Below, in pieces: positions 1 through 6,107 of a DNA stretch of 6,107 nt. Both the position numbers and the translations under genes were made by a program. The notes under the pieces are model-generated. The model did not search any database, had not been told where the DNA came from, and saw nothing but the letters and a program-made list of their open reading frames with translations. How positions within the stretch are numbered: position 1 is the first letter of the stretch; every line of letters starts with the position of its first letter. This stretch comes from an uncultured Eubacteriales bacterium (GTDB taxonomy: Bacteria; Bacillota; Clostridia; Christensenellales; Christensenellaceae), in NCBI GenBank assembly GCA_905193725.1, contig CAJJPW010000132.1:1-6107 (forward strand). Direction: 5' to 3'.

Positions 1-102
1 GGAACGACCTTAGGCTCAGCAATGGTATTTTTAATGAAAAATAAGATGAGTCAAAAAGTAGAAAAAATCTTATGTTTATACCATAGGAATTTTGGCCTGT
101 GA
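1..102 (+). pseudogene. Remnant of a ZIP-family metal transporter gene (truncated, 5' part outside window)
   Basis: Frame 1 is open from the window edge to a TGA at 100-102. Its first 24 or so residues (beginning GTTLGSAMVF, then a Lys/Met-rich stretch ending KVEKIL) resemble, from memory, the N-terminal region of bacterial ZIP-family divalent metal transporters: the end of the first membrane helix and the loop before helix 2. In intact relatives KIL is followed by a glycine/alanine-rich helix of the type LGFASGV. Here the frame continues CLYHRNFGL and stops, and no other frame downstream resumes a ZIP sequence. I therefore read it as a gene broken near position 69-70, its remainder replaced by the promoter region of the next gene. 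It could instead be the true C-terminus of some other protein, because only 33 residues are visible and the start lies outside. The family assignment rests on recall of a short motif. Confidence 0.42.
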
Positions 103-111
103 ATGGTATAA
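76..111. repeat. 9-bp inverted repeat spanning the alcohol dehydrogenase promoter
   Basis: TTATACCAT at 76-84 is the exact reverse complement of ATGGTATAA at 103-111, with an 18-base spacer. The right arm contains most of the -10 hexamer of the predicted promoter. A third copy of the 7-base core ATGGTAT lies at 22-28, inside the ZIP-like fragment. The arrangement would suit a dimeric repressor that covers the promoter, or a DNA/RNA hairpin. It has no T-tract on the + strand, so it is not a terminator for upstream transcription. No known operator consensus is recognised. Confidence 0.55.
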
Positions 112-112
112 T
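84..112 (+). promoter_or_regulatory. Predicted sigma-70/A-type promoter of the alcohol dehydrogenase gene
   Basis: A perfect TATAAT at 107-112 is preceded by TGG at 104-106, giving an extended -10 (TGnTATAAT). The hexamer 17 bases upstream (TAGGAA, 84-89) is a poor -35, which an extended -10 can compensate for. Transcription would start near 119, leaving a leader of about 80 bases before the ATG at 199. The assignment is by consensus match only. Confidence 0.6.
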
Positions 113-123
113 AGATAAAAATG

Positions 124-154
124 CATTTCTATAACCATAACTCTATGAGAAATG
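124..154. repeat. 7-bp inverted repeat in the alcohol dehydrogenase leader
   Basis: CATTTCT at 124-130 is exactly complementary to AGAAATG at 148-154 across 17 bases. Two further pairs (AT at 131-132 with AT at 145-146) are possible if G147 bulges out. It begins a few bases after the predicted transcription start, a usual place for a repressor operator; it could also form a weak RNA hairpin. No T-tract follows, so it does not look like an attenuator. In AT-rich DNA a 7-bp arm may arise by chance. Confidence 0.4.
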
Positions 155-198
155 AAAAGAATATATGATTATGAGGGTAGAAAGGGAGTATAAGAATT

Positions 199-1389
199 AT
201 GAAAAATTTTTCATTTTATTCACCCACTAAGGTGATCTTTGGCAAGGACGTACAAAATGCGGTTGGAGAAGAAGTGGTTTTTTGGGGCGGAACCAAAGTC
301 CTCATTCACTATGGCGGCGGCAGTGCTGTACGCTCTGGTCTCATTGACACCGTGAAAAAATCCCTTGAGAAAGCAGGGGTGGCTTATGTAGAGCTAGGAG
401 GCGTAAAGCCCAATCCCCGGCTCAGCCTGATTCGAGAGGGAATTGCCCTATGTCAAAAGGAAAATGTGGATTTTATCTTGGCAGTAGGTGGGGGAAGCGC
501 CATTGACTCAGCTAAGGGCATTGCCCTGGGTGTGGCAAATCCCGATGTGGACGTGTGGAAGTTCTATACTCACGAAGAGGCGCCCAAAGCTGCCCTTCCA
601 GTGGCGGATATTTTGACTATTGCAGCAGCGGGAAGCGAGACCAGCCCAGGTAGCGTGGTTACCAATGAAGACGGTATGCTCAAACGCTCTATTGACACAG
701 ATATTTTGCGACCGCGATTCGCCATGATGAACCCAGAGCTCACCTATACTTTGCCCAAATACCAGATTAGCTGTGGTATCGTGGATATCATGATGCACAC
801 CATCGAGCGCTATTTTGGACCGGAGAGGGGCAACGATTTGACCGACCGCATTGGAGAGAGTGTGCTCACCACCTGTATCAAATACGGACCTATGAGATTG
901 AAGGACACAGAGGATTATAAAGCAGCTTCGGAAGTGATGTGGGCAGGCAGCCTTTCCCACAACGGCCTTACTGGATGCGGCAACAATGGGGACTTTGCCA
1001 CCCACAAGCTAGGACATGAACTCAGCGCTAAGTACGATGTGGCCCATGGAGCCAGCCTATCGGCTGTATGGGGATCTTGGGCTAGATACGTGATGCACCA
1101 CAATGTCAACCGGTTTGCCGCCTATGCAGTGAAAGTATGGGGATGTGATATCGATAGCGATCACCCAGAGTGGACAGCAATGAAAGGCATTGAGATGACA
1201 GAGAACTTCTTTGCCTCCATCGACATGCCCATCAGTATCCCAGAGTTGGGACTGGGAGAGGTATCCGACCAAGATCTGCGAGAGATGGCGGAAAAGTGCT
1301 CCGATTTTGGCACAACTCCAGTGGGAAATTTCCTCTCGTTAGACCAAAACGATATGTATAAGATCTATAAAATGGCAAACAGCCGGTAA
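199..1389 (+). CDS. Iron-containing alcohol dehydrogenase, YqhD/butanol dehydrogenase type
   Basis: A 396-residue cytoplasmic oxidoreductase of the group III (Fe-ADH) family, which reversibly reduces aldehydes to alcohols with NAD(P)H. The N-terminal nucleotide-binding half carries GGGS at 39-42, the loop that in YqhD/BdhA-type enzymes sits at the cofactor, and the family signature GGGSAIDSAK at 97-106. The C-terminal helical half supplies the metal ligands D196, H200, H269 and H283. Their spacing is identical to E. coli YqhD (D194, H198, H267, H281), so the site appears intact. Length matches the family (about 385-400). The ATG at 199 follows AAAGGGAG (181-188) by 10 bases, and the protein opens with the typical NFxFYSPTKVIFG block. 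The gene stands alone between its promoter and a terminator, so it is probably monocistronic. The physiological role (butanol or ethanol formation versus aldehyde detoxification) and the cofactor (NADPH more likely, by the GGGS loop) cannot be settled from sequence. Confidence 0.96.
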   Translation: MKNFSFYSPTKVIFGKDVQNAVGEEVVFWGGTKVLIHYGGGSAVRSGLIDTVKKSLEKAGVAYVELGGVKPNPRLSLIREGIALCQKENVDFILAVGGGSAIDSAKGIALGVANPDVDVWKFYTHEEAPKAALPVADILTIAAAGSETSPGSVVTNEDGMLKRSIDTDILRPRFAMMNPELTYTLPKYQISCGIVDIMMHTIERYFGPERGNDLTDRIGESVLTTCIKYGPMRLKDTEDYKAASEVMWAGSLSHNGLTGCGNNGDFATHKLGHELSAKYDVAHGASLSAVWGSWARYVMHHNVNRFAAYAVKVWGCDIDSDHPEWTAMKGIEMTENFFASIDMPISIPELGLGEVSDQDLREMAEKCSDFGTTPVGNFLSLDQNDMYKIYKMANSR

Positions 1390-1404
1390 CCGTTTAAATG
1401 AATG

Positions 1405-1444
1405 AAAAAGGGGATGTCCCACTAAAAAGGCGGCATCCCTTTTT
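1405..1444. terminator. Bidirectional intrinsic terminator between convergent genes
   Basis: AAAAAGGGGATG (1405-1416) pairs with CATCCCTTTTT (1434-1444) with one extra G on the left arm, giving an 11-bp stem around a loop of about 17 bases. The run of T at 1440-1444 serves the + strand alcohol dehydrogenase transcript. The run of A at 1405-1409 becomes a U-tract for the opposite transcript ending phoR. It fills most of the 62-base gap between the two convergent stop codons. Confidence 0.85.
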
Positions 1445-1451
1445 ATTTCGT

Positions 1452-3170
1452 CTACTGACCAAAGGAGAGTGGAAGTTTTACGGTGATTTTAGTCCCCACT
1501 CCTTGGGTACTTTCCAGTGAAATAGTGCCCTGATAGCTGGCCACTATATGCTTGACGATGGAAAGCCCTAGCCCGGTGCCCTGGACATTTTTTCCGCCTC
1601 GAGAGGGTTCTACCCGGTAAAAGCGCTCGAAAATTCGGTTGTGGCTCTCCGGAGGAATCCCTACGCCGGTGTCCTTCACTGTAAAAATGAGATGGGAGTT
1701 CTTCTGTTCCAGGGAAATATTGACAGTACCGTGCTGTCGGTTGTACTTGACTGCATTTTCTACTAGATTGATTACTAGTTTTTCCATCTGTGTCCGATCG
1801 GCATAGATGTAGACATCCTCTAATTGGGGCCGGATTTCGATGCTTTCCGCCTGCGCCTGGGGGGTGATGCTTGCAATGCAGTCCTTTATCACCCCTTTCA
1901 TATTCAGCAGAATTTTGTTTTCTTTTACCTGACCAGACTCTAGTTTAGAGATCAGCAGAATATCGCTAATGAGGTCGGACATGCGCTGCACTTGTTTTTC
2001 GATAATTTGGAGAATCTCCCGTTGCTTCTTTTCATCCGATACACAGCCGGAGTTGAGCAGCTCGGCAAATCCACGGATGGAGGTAATAGGTGTTTTGAGC
2101 TCATGAGAGGCATTGGAGAAGAACTCCTGCCGCATTTGCTGGGAATGCCGCTCGGCTGTCACGTCGATGAGCAACAGGGTGGCTCCCTTCCCTAAATAGT
2201 GGCTGGCGGGAACAGGTGCAATATGTGCGGAGTAGATACTTCCATCTGGGGTTTCCATGTCATAGAGAAACGATTTATCCGAAAAAATGGCTTTATGCAC
2301 TGCCTGCTCTAACTTGATATCCCGGGTGAGACGCAAAATGTTTTGGGAGATGATGTTGTCAGAACAGTGGAAAAAGTTCTTTGCACTGTGATTGATGAGT
2401 AAGATATCCTTATTTTCATCGAACATCACAAACCCCTCATTCATGCTGGATAGGATATAGTCGATTTTTTCCTTTTCTAATGCTAAATCCTGTTTCGAGC
2501 GGTGAATGCGCTGAAACAGACGCTGTATCTTGGAGACGATTTTGTCTATTTCATCGTAAGCAGTGGCATTGCTGGGCAAATTATCTAAATTCTCTTCGGA
2601 TATGCGCCGTGCCACTTCCTCCAAAGGCGCCGCCAGAGATTTAGAAAAAGTGCGGGCCAAAAAGGCAGATAGCAGAAGCGCCAGAACCATAGCTAGCAAA
2701 ATAGCTGGAAGTTGTGTGGCGATATTTTGTAAAATGCCATTGTAGCTGTGGGCAAACCGCAAAATGTTTCCATCAGGCATTTGAATGGCGCAGTACATGA
2801 GGTTGACGCCTAGAGTAGAAGAGGTCCGATGGGTGATGACGACCTCGCCTTCTTTTGCATTTTTTACTTCTTCTCTGTCTTTATGGTTTTCCATGTTTGC
2901 TGCCTCTTCAAGGGAATCGGCTAGCACAGTTCCGTCGCTGGCAATGATGGTGATTCTCTCCTCAGGTAGCAATTCACTAAAATAAGCAACTTGCTCTTCG
3001 TATGATTTGCTGGAATCATACTGGCGACTAGCCGTATAACTCAATTTCTCCAGCCACTGGGCAGTCTGATCTTCTTCATGATAACCTAAAATGAAGGAAG
3101 AAAAAATACCACAAATGAGTATCGCACAGCTGATAGCGACTACAAAACGAATAAAAATCGCTTTTTTCAT
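1452..3170 (-). CDS. phoR: Phosphate-regulon sensor histidine kinase PhoR
   Basis: A 572-residue membrane histidine kinase, expected to autophosphorylate under phosphate limitation and pass the phosphate to PhoB. In order: a short cytoplasmic N-terminus and first membrane helix (about 7-29); an extracytoplasmic sensor region of about 120 residues (30-152); a second helix (about 153-173); a HAMP-like linker (174-226); a PAS domain (about 235-340); the dimerisation/phosphoacceptor domain with H356 in SNASHELKTP; and the ATPase domain with N-box N472 in NLVENAVKY, G1 DTGVGIP (500-506), F-box FERFYR (514-519) and G2 GTGLGLSIVK (531-540). All catalytic boxes look intact, and length and order match Gram-positive PhoR. 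The ATG at 3170 follows AAGGG by 5 bases and lies only 13 bases after the phoB stop, so the two are co-transcribed. The PhoR assignment rests on architecture plus the pst-phoU-phoB context; sensor-domain specificity is not readable. Confidence 0.94.
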   Translation of the reverse strand: MKKAIFIRFVVAISCAILICGIFSSFILGYHEEDQTAQWLEKLSYTASRQYDSSKSYEEQVAYFSELLPEERITIIASDGTVLADSLEEAANMENHKDREEVKNAKEGEVVITHRTSSTLGVNLMYCAIQMPDGNILRFAHSYNGILQNIATQLPAILLAMVLALLLSAFLARTFSKSLAAPLEEVARRISEENLDNLPSNATAYDEIDKIVSKIQRLFQRIHRSKQDLALEKEKIDYILSSMNEGFVMFDENKDILLINHSAKNFFHCSDNIISQNILRLTRDIKLEQAVHKAIFSDKSFLYDMETPDGSIYSAHIAPVPASHYLGKGATLLLIDVTAERHSQQMRQEFFSNASHELKTPITSIRGFAELLNSGCVSDEKKQREILQIIEKQVQRMSDLISDILLISKLESGQVKENKILLNMKGVIKDCIASITPQAQAESIEIRPQLEDVYIYADRTQMEKLVINLVENAVKYNRQHGTVNISLEQKNSHLIFTVKDTGVGIPPESHNRIFERFYRVEPSRGGKNVQGTGLGLSIVKHIVASYQGTISLESTQGVGTKITVKLPLSFGQ

Positions 3171-3183
3171 AATTTCCCTTTAA

Positions 3184-3879
3184 TCAATCCTTATTAAAAC
3201 GATATCCAACCCCGCGAATGGTCTTGATGTATTTGGGTTGATCCGCGTTGTCTGAGAGCTTTTGACGGAGCGTGCGAATATGCATATCCAGCGTGCGAGT
3301 TTCCCCCACATAATCGTAGCCCCAGACAGAATCTAATAGCTCCTCCCTGGAGATCACTTGCCCAGGATGGAGCAGAAAGAGCTTTAACAGCTCAAACTCC
3401 TTGAGTGTGAGTTCAATGGGTCTGCCATTTTGCATGACTTCTCTGGTGCTTACATTCATGGTCAGATCATGAGCAGTAAGAATGGTTTCTTTTGGAGCAG
3501 TAGAGTAATTGCTGCGGCGCAAAAGGGCTTTGACGCGAGAGGCAAGCTCCATTACACCAAATGGTTTAGTAATATAATCGTCCGCACCGATATCGAGCCC
3601 TGTTACCTTATCTGCCTCTGTGTCTTTTGCTGTGAGCATGATAATGGGCATAAACCGCGTGGCAGGATCTTTTCTGAGAATTTTAACGGCCTCAATACCG
3701 CTCATGCCAGGAAGCATAATATCAAATAGTGCTAGTGCCGGAACTTCCTTTTCACAGGCTGCTAGCATATCCTCGGCGTTCTCAAAATCCTTGACTTCAA
3801 AGGAAAATGCAGTTAAAGCCATTTTGATGAGCTCTCGGATGCTCTGATCGTCTTCTGTGATATAGATTAAATTAGACAT
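3184..3879 (-). CDS. phoB: OmpR/PhoB-family response regulator of the phosphate regulon (PhoB/PhoP)
   Basis: A 231-residue two-domain regulator. The receiver domain (about 3-120) has the acidic pair E9/D10, phosphoacceptor D53 in LFDIMLPGMSG, T83 in MLTAKD and the conserved K105 in YITKPF. The C-terminal winged-helix DNA-binding domain (about 133-229) includes LTLKEFELL (157-165), the recognition-helix region around TRTLDMHIRTLRQKL (194-208) and the closing IRGVGYRF hairpin (221-228). Phosphorylated by PhoR, this protein would bind Pho boxes upstream of pst and other phosphate-scavenging genes. The ATG at 3879 follows AAGGAG by 5 bases. It is the first gene of a two-gene phoB-phoR unit, with its own predicted promoter and a terminator separating it from phoU. 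In Bacillus nomenclature the same role is called PhoP; sequence alone cannot choose between the names. Confidence 0.94.
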   Translation of the reverse strand: MSNLIYITEDDQSIRELIKMALTAFSFEVKDFENAEDMLAACEKEVPALALFDIMLPGMSGIEAVKILRKDPATRFMPIIMLTAKDTEADKVTGLDIGADDYITKPFGVMELASRVKALLRRSNYSTAPKETILTAHDLTMNVSTREVMQNGRPIELTLKEFELLKLFLLHPGQVISREELLDSVWGYDYVGETRTLDMHIRTLRQKLSDNADQPKYIKTIRGVGYRFNKD

Positions 3880-3909
3880 AAAAGCTCCTTATTTCCTTAT
3901 CTTAATTTT

Positions 3910-3938
3910 ATTATAACCCAGCAAAATGAGAAAGTAAA
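3910..3938 (-). promoter_or_regulatory. Predicted promoter of phoB-phoR
   Basis: Read on the - strand, TTTACT (3938-3933) is separated by exactly 17 bases from a perfect TATAAT (3915-3910). Transcription would begin near 3903, giving a leader of about 24 bases that contains the AAGGAG ribosome site. No clear tandem Pho-box repeats (TTnACA type, 11-base spacing) are visible near it, so autoregulation by PhoB is not evident from sequence. Confidence 0.7.
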
Positions 3939-3953
3939 ATCACATCGTATTTA

Positions 3954-4023
3954 TCATAAAAACAGCCCCCGATTTCCGCTGAGAGGAACACGAACAAGCG
4001 GGGAAGAGGGGCTGTGCTTATGA
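3954..4023 (-). terminator. Intrinsic terminator after phoU
   Basis: The core is an 8-bp perfect stem, ACAGCCCC (3962-3969) with GGGGCTGT (4008-4015). An inner stem, CCGCT (3976-3980) with AGCGG (3997-4001), surrounds the loop. Beyond a 2x2 internal mismatch an outer 6-bp stem, TCATAA (3954-3959) with TTATGA (4018-4023), extends it. On the - strand the core stem is followed by five T (complement of 3962-3958), so it terminates transcription arriving from phoU. The + strand side has no T-tract. It begins 17 bases after the phoU stop codon and lies upstream of the phoB promoter. Confidence 0.85.
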
Positions 4024-4039
4024 TGCGAATAGTAGTAAA

Positions 4040-4702
4040 TTAGACAATACGGGTGTTTTTGTGTTTGCCTGTGCACAAAAATTCTACCCATTCACAGATA
4101 TTTACCGCGTGATCTGCGATTCTCTCCAGGTATTTGGCAATCATGAGAAAGTCGATGGCATTATCAGGGTCTCCCTCTTCATTGCGCAGAATCGTGACGA
4201 GCTCCTTTTTCACACAGTTAAACAGATCGTCTACCTGATCGTCCCGTTTCATGATCTCACGGGCTGCTTCTATATCTGTCTCCACAAAAGATGTAATGGC
4301 ATCGTGGACCATCTGCACGGCGATGGTAGCCATTTGTGGGATGTGTTGTACCATGGTATAGATGTGCTCGCCAGTGATGCGCATGGAGATCTCTGCAATG
4401 TCTGAGGCGTTATCCCCGATTCTCTCCAAGTCTGTGACCATTTTAAGTGCTGTGGAAATGGTGCGCAAATCAGTGGCCACAGGCTGTTGACGTAAGATCA
4501 AAGTGAGGCACCGGGATTCAATCTGTTTTTCAATCTCGTCGATTTTATGATCTGATTCGATAATAGCTGTTGCTTCTTCTGAATCCTGGTTTTTAAAAGC
4601 ATGAATAGAGCTTTCGATGGCGTTCTCCACCAAGCTGCTCATCTTTATCATATCTGTTCCTAAGAGTTCTAATTCATGATCAAAGCTTGTTCTCGCTGTC
4701 AT
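4040..4702 (-). CDS. phoU: Phosphate signalling/transport regulator PhoU
   Basis: A 220-residue cytoplasmic all-helical protein made of two related three-helix bundles. Each repeat carries the metal-binding E/DxxxD signature: D91-LERIGD97 in the first and E193-RIAD197 in YLERIADHA of the second, 100 residues apart. PhoU connects the Pst importer to PhoR, keeping the kinase off when phosphate is plentiful, and limits phosphate uptake. Length is typical (about 215-240), with the characteristic opening RTSFDHELELL. The ATG at 4702 is preceded by AAAGGA about 7 bases upstream. It follows pstB after 83 bases with no convincing terminator or strong promoter between them, so it is probably the last gene of the pst operon, ending at the hairpin beyond its stop codon. 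Confidence 0.96.
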   Translation of the reverse strand: MTARTSFDHELELLGTDMIKMSSLVENAIESSIHAFKNQDSEEATAIIESDHKIDEIEKQIESRCLTLILRQQPVATDLRTISTALKMVTDLERIGDNASDIAEISMRITGEHIYTMVQHIPQMATIAVQMVHDAITSFVETDIEAAREIMKRDDQVDDLFNCVKKELVTILRNEEGDPDNAIDFLMIAKYLERIADHAVNICEWVEFLCTGKHKNTRIV

Positions 4703-4785
4703 AGTAATATCCTTTCAAACACGTTATTTTTTATTGGATACAATCTTCGTTCACCGCTGACGCTGTATCGTTTGTCAGAGATCCA

Positions 4786-5541
4786 TCATCCAAACCGGCC
4801 GGTGATGTAGTCCTCTGTCCGTTTATCGGTAGGACGAGAGAAGATCTTCTCCGTATCATCGTATTCCACCATTTCGCCCACTAAGAAGAAAGCGGTGTAG
4901 TCGGAGATACGGGCTGCCTGCTGCATGTTGTGGGTTACAATAGCTACGGTGTATTTTTCCTTTAGGGTACTCATGAGCTCCTCTATTTTCATAGTGGAAA
5001 TGGGATCAAGGGCAGAGGTGGGCTCATCCATGAGAAGGATTTCCGGCTCTACAGCCAGGGCTCTTGCGATACAAAGCCGCTGCTGCTGGCCACCAGAAAG
5101 CCCCAAGGCAGATGTCTTCAAACGGTCTTTTACCTCATCCCAAATAGCGGCACCTCTGAGGCTCTTTTCGATGATTTCATCCAGAATAGAGCGCCGCTTG
5201 ATGCCGTGGATGCGCGGGCCATAGGCGATGTTGTCGTAAATGCTCATGGGGAAAGGGTTCGGGCTTTGAAACACCATGCCGATCTTTTTGCGGAGGATAG
5301 TGACGTCTACTTTAGGCGCGTAGATATTTTCTCCATCCAGTTCCACGTCTCCCGTAATTTTCACATTGGGAATCAAATCATTCATGCGGTTGAGGGTCTT
5401 GAGGAATGTGGATTTGCCACAGCCAGATGGCCCGATAAAAGCGGTGATTTTATTCTCTAAAATGTCCATATTGACGCTTTTTAGTGCGTGATTATCTCCA
5501 TAATATAAATCTAAATTTCTAACAGTCAGTTTGCTTTCCAT
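4786..5541 (-). CDS. pstB: Phosphate ABC transporter ATP-binding protein PstB
   Basis: A 251-residue ABC ATPase that powers phosphate import by the PstSCAB complex at the inner face of the membrane. All nucleotide-binding motifs are present: Walker [10 protein letters not shown] (37-45), Q-loop Q92 in the PstB-typical [20 protein letters not shown], signature LSGGQQQR (148-155), Walker B ILLMDEP (168-174, catalytic E173), D-loop SALD (176-179) and switch H204 in THNMQQA. The NPFP and [12 protein letters not shown] segments distinguish PstB from other importer ATPases. The C-terminus [10 protein letters not shown] is the usual family ending, and the length is normal. The ATG at 5541 sits 8 bases after a strong GAGGAGG, within the 32-base gap behind pstA, consistent with a single transcript. 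Confidence 0.98.
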   Translation of the reverse strand: MESKLTVRNLDLYYGDNHALKSVNMDILENKITAFIGPSGCGKSTFLKTLNRMNDLIPNVKITGDVELDGENIYAPKVDVTILRKKIGMVFQSPNPFPMSIYDNIAYGPRIHGIKRRSILDEIIEKSLRGAAIWDEVKDRLKTSALGLSGGQQQRLCIARALAVEPEILLMDEPTSALDPISTMKIEELMSTLKEKYTVAIVTHNMQQAARISDYTAFFLVGEMVEYDDTEKIFSRPTDKRTEDYITGRFG

Positions 5542-5573
5542 ATTCTTTGCCTCCTCGTATTTTTAGGGTTCTT

Positions 5574-6107
5574 CTACTTATGCTTCTTTTGGACTCTTTT
5601 ACTTACCACTCTTGCCAGCAGATTTAATATGAGTACAATGATGAGCAAAATAGCGGCAATGCTAAAGCCGATCTCATTATCACCTCTAGAATATGCGTAC
5701 CGGTATAACTCTACTGATAGAGTAGAGCCTGAACTCATAATCTGGTCGAAAAAGCTGCCTTTGGGCATGTACATAGCGCTTCCGCCTGCGACTAATAGCA
5801 ATGCGGCAGATTCCCCCACGATACGTCCGATCGAGAGAATAATAGAGGTAATAATCCCAGAGGACGAAGAGGGAAGCAAAATCGTGCGAATCATATACCA
5901 TTTGGTAGCACCAATGCCCAACGCGCCTTCCCGATAACTTTTGGGCACAGAACGCAAGGCTTCCTGTGTGGTACGAATAATGGTGGGCAGCACCATCAAA
6001 GTCAGCGTGAGCGCACCGGACAGCAGGGATACTTTGAGGTTAAGGAAGGTGCAGAAGAAAATGTATCCAAATACGCCGAAGATGATGGAGGGAATTCCAG
6101 AAAGCGT
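5574..6107 (-). CDS. pstA: Phosphate ABC transporter permease PstA (3' part, start beyond right edge)
   Basis: The frame is open to the window edge, showing the last 177 residues of a protein usually 280-300 long. An apparent start at 5999 is an internal TTG: the frame continues upstream through TLSGIPSIIFGVFG, a stretch characteristic of PstA. The cytoplasmic EAA loop that contacts PstB is clear (visible residues 60-79, EGALGIGATKW to the closing LLP). Hydrophobic segments lie at about 8-22, 26-44, 83-103 and near the C-terminus (about 149-168), followed by a basic tail, KRVQKKHK. With PstC it forms the membrane channel for phosphate. It ends with TAG 32 bases before pstB. pstC and pstS are expected upstream, outside the window. 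Confidence 0.96.
   Translation of the reverse strand, partial: TLSGIPSIIFGVFGYIFFCTFLNLKVSLLSGALTLTLMVLPTIIRTTQEALRSVPKSYREGALGIGATKWYMIRTILLPSSSSGIITSIILSIGRIVGESAALLLVAGGSAMYMPKGSFFDQIMSSGSTLSVELYRYAYSRGDNEIGFSIAAILLIIVLILNLLARVVSKRVQKKHK

Noticed and set aside
98..103. TTCACA on the - strand as a Pho box near the alcohol dehydrogenase promoter
   Set aside because: It is a single hexamer without the tandem 11-base-spaced copies needed for PhoB/PhoP binding.
508..1005. 165-codon open frame on the - strand within the alcohol dehydrogenase gene
   Set aside because: It lies wholly antisense to a clearly conserved enzyme, is rich in Cys/His in a way typical of a shadow frame, has no recognisable domain, and shows no ribosome site or promoter of note.
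3430..3847. Two + strand open frames (99 and 75 codons) opposite phoB
   Set aside because: Both are antisense to an intact response regulator and show no family resemblance or ribosome site.
4737..4769. 6-bp inverted repeat GATACA/TGTATC between pstB and phoU as a terminator or operator
   Set aside because: The stem is short with a 21-base loop, and on the - strand it is followed by an A-rich rather than T-rich run, so it does not look like a terminator. Arms this short are expected by chance.
4703..4785. Internal promoter for phoU in the 83-base pstB-phoU gap
   Set aside because: AT-rich stretches exist, but I found no -10/-35 pair with acceptable match and spacing on the - strand.
5574..5999. 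A complete 141-residue protein starting at 5999
   Set aside because: The first codon is a TTG inside a longer open frame; the residues upstream to the window edge are clearly PstA, so this is the 3' part of a larger gene, not a short gene.

Overview
The window reads as ordinary chromosome from a low-to-mid GC Gram-positive anaerobe, most likely a member of the Clostridia. The basis is strong AGGAGG-type ribosome sites, a PhoB/PhoR pair and Pst/PhoU proteins of Firmicutes type, an oxygen-sensitive class of iron-containing alcohol dehydrogenase, and compact intergenic regions with classic hairpin-plus-T-tract terminators. The assignment is inferred from protein character and signals; no species can be named from this alone.

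Layout, left to right. Positions 1-102 hold an open frame that looks like the remnant of a ZIP-family metal transporter gene, cut off after about 24 recognisable residues. It runs into an AT-rich leader with two inverted repeats and a good extended -10 promoter, which serves a complete iron-containing (YqhD/BdhA-like) alcohol dehydrogenase gene at 199-1389 on the + strand. A short convergent gap holds a terminator that can work in both directions. Everything to the right is on the - strand and belongs to the phosphate-starvation system. In transcription order (right to left) these are pstA (3' part only, cut by the window edge), pstB, phoU, a terminator, a promoter, phoB and phoR.

How the genes work together. 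PstA and PstB are the channel and ATPase subunits of the high-affinity phosphate ABC importer; pstS and pstC are expected just beyond the right edge. PhoU links importer state to the PhoR sensor kinase, which phosphorylates the PhoB response regulator that in turn normally controls pst transcription. A strong hairpin terminator after phoU and a TTTACT-17-TATAAT promoter before phoB suggest that phoBR is transcribed as a separate unit from pst-phoU, although adjacent and in the same direction.

I found no previously undescribed system. The items most worth a second look are the apparent broken ZIP gene at the left edge and the inverted repeats around the alcohol dehydrogenase promoter.
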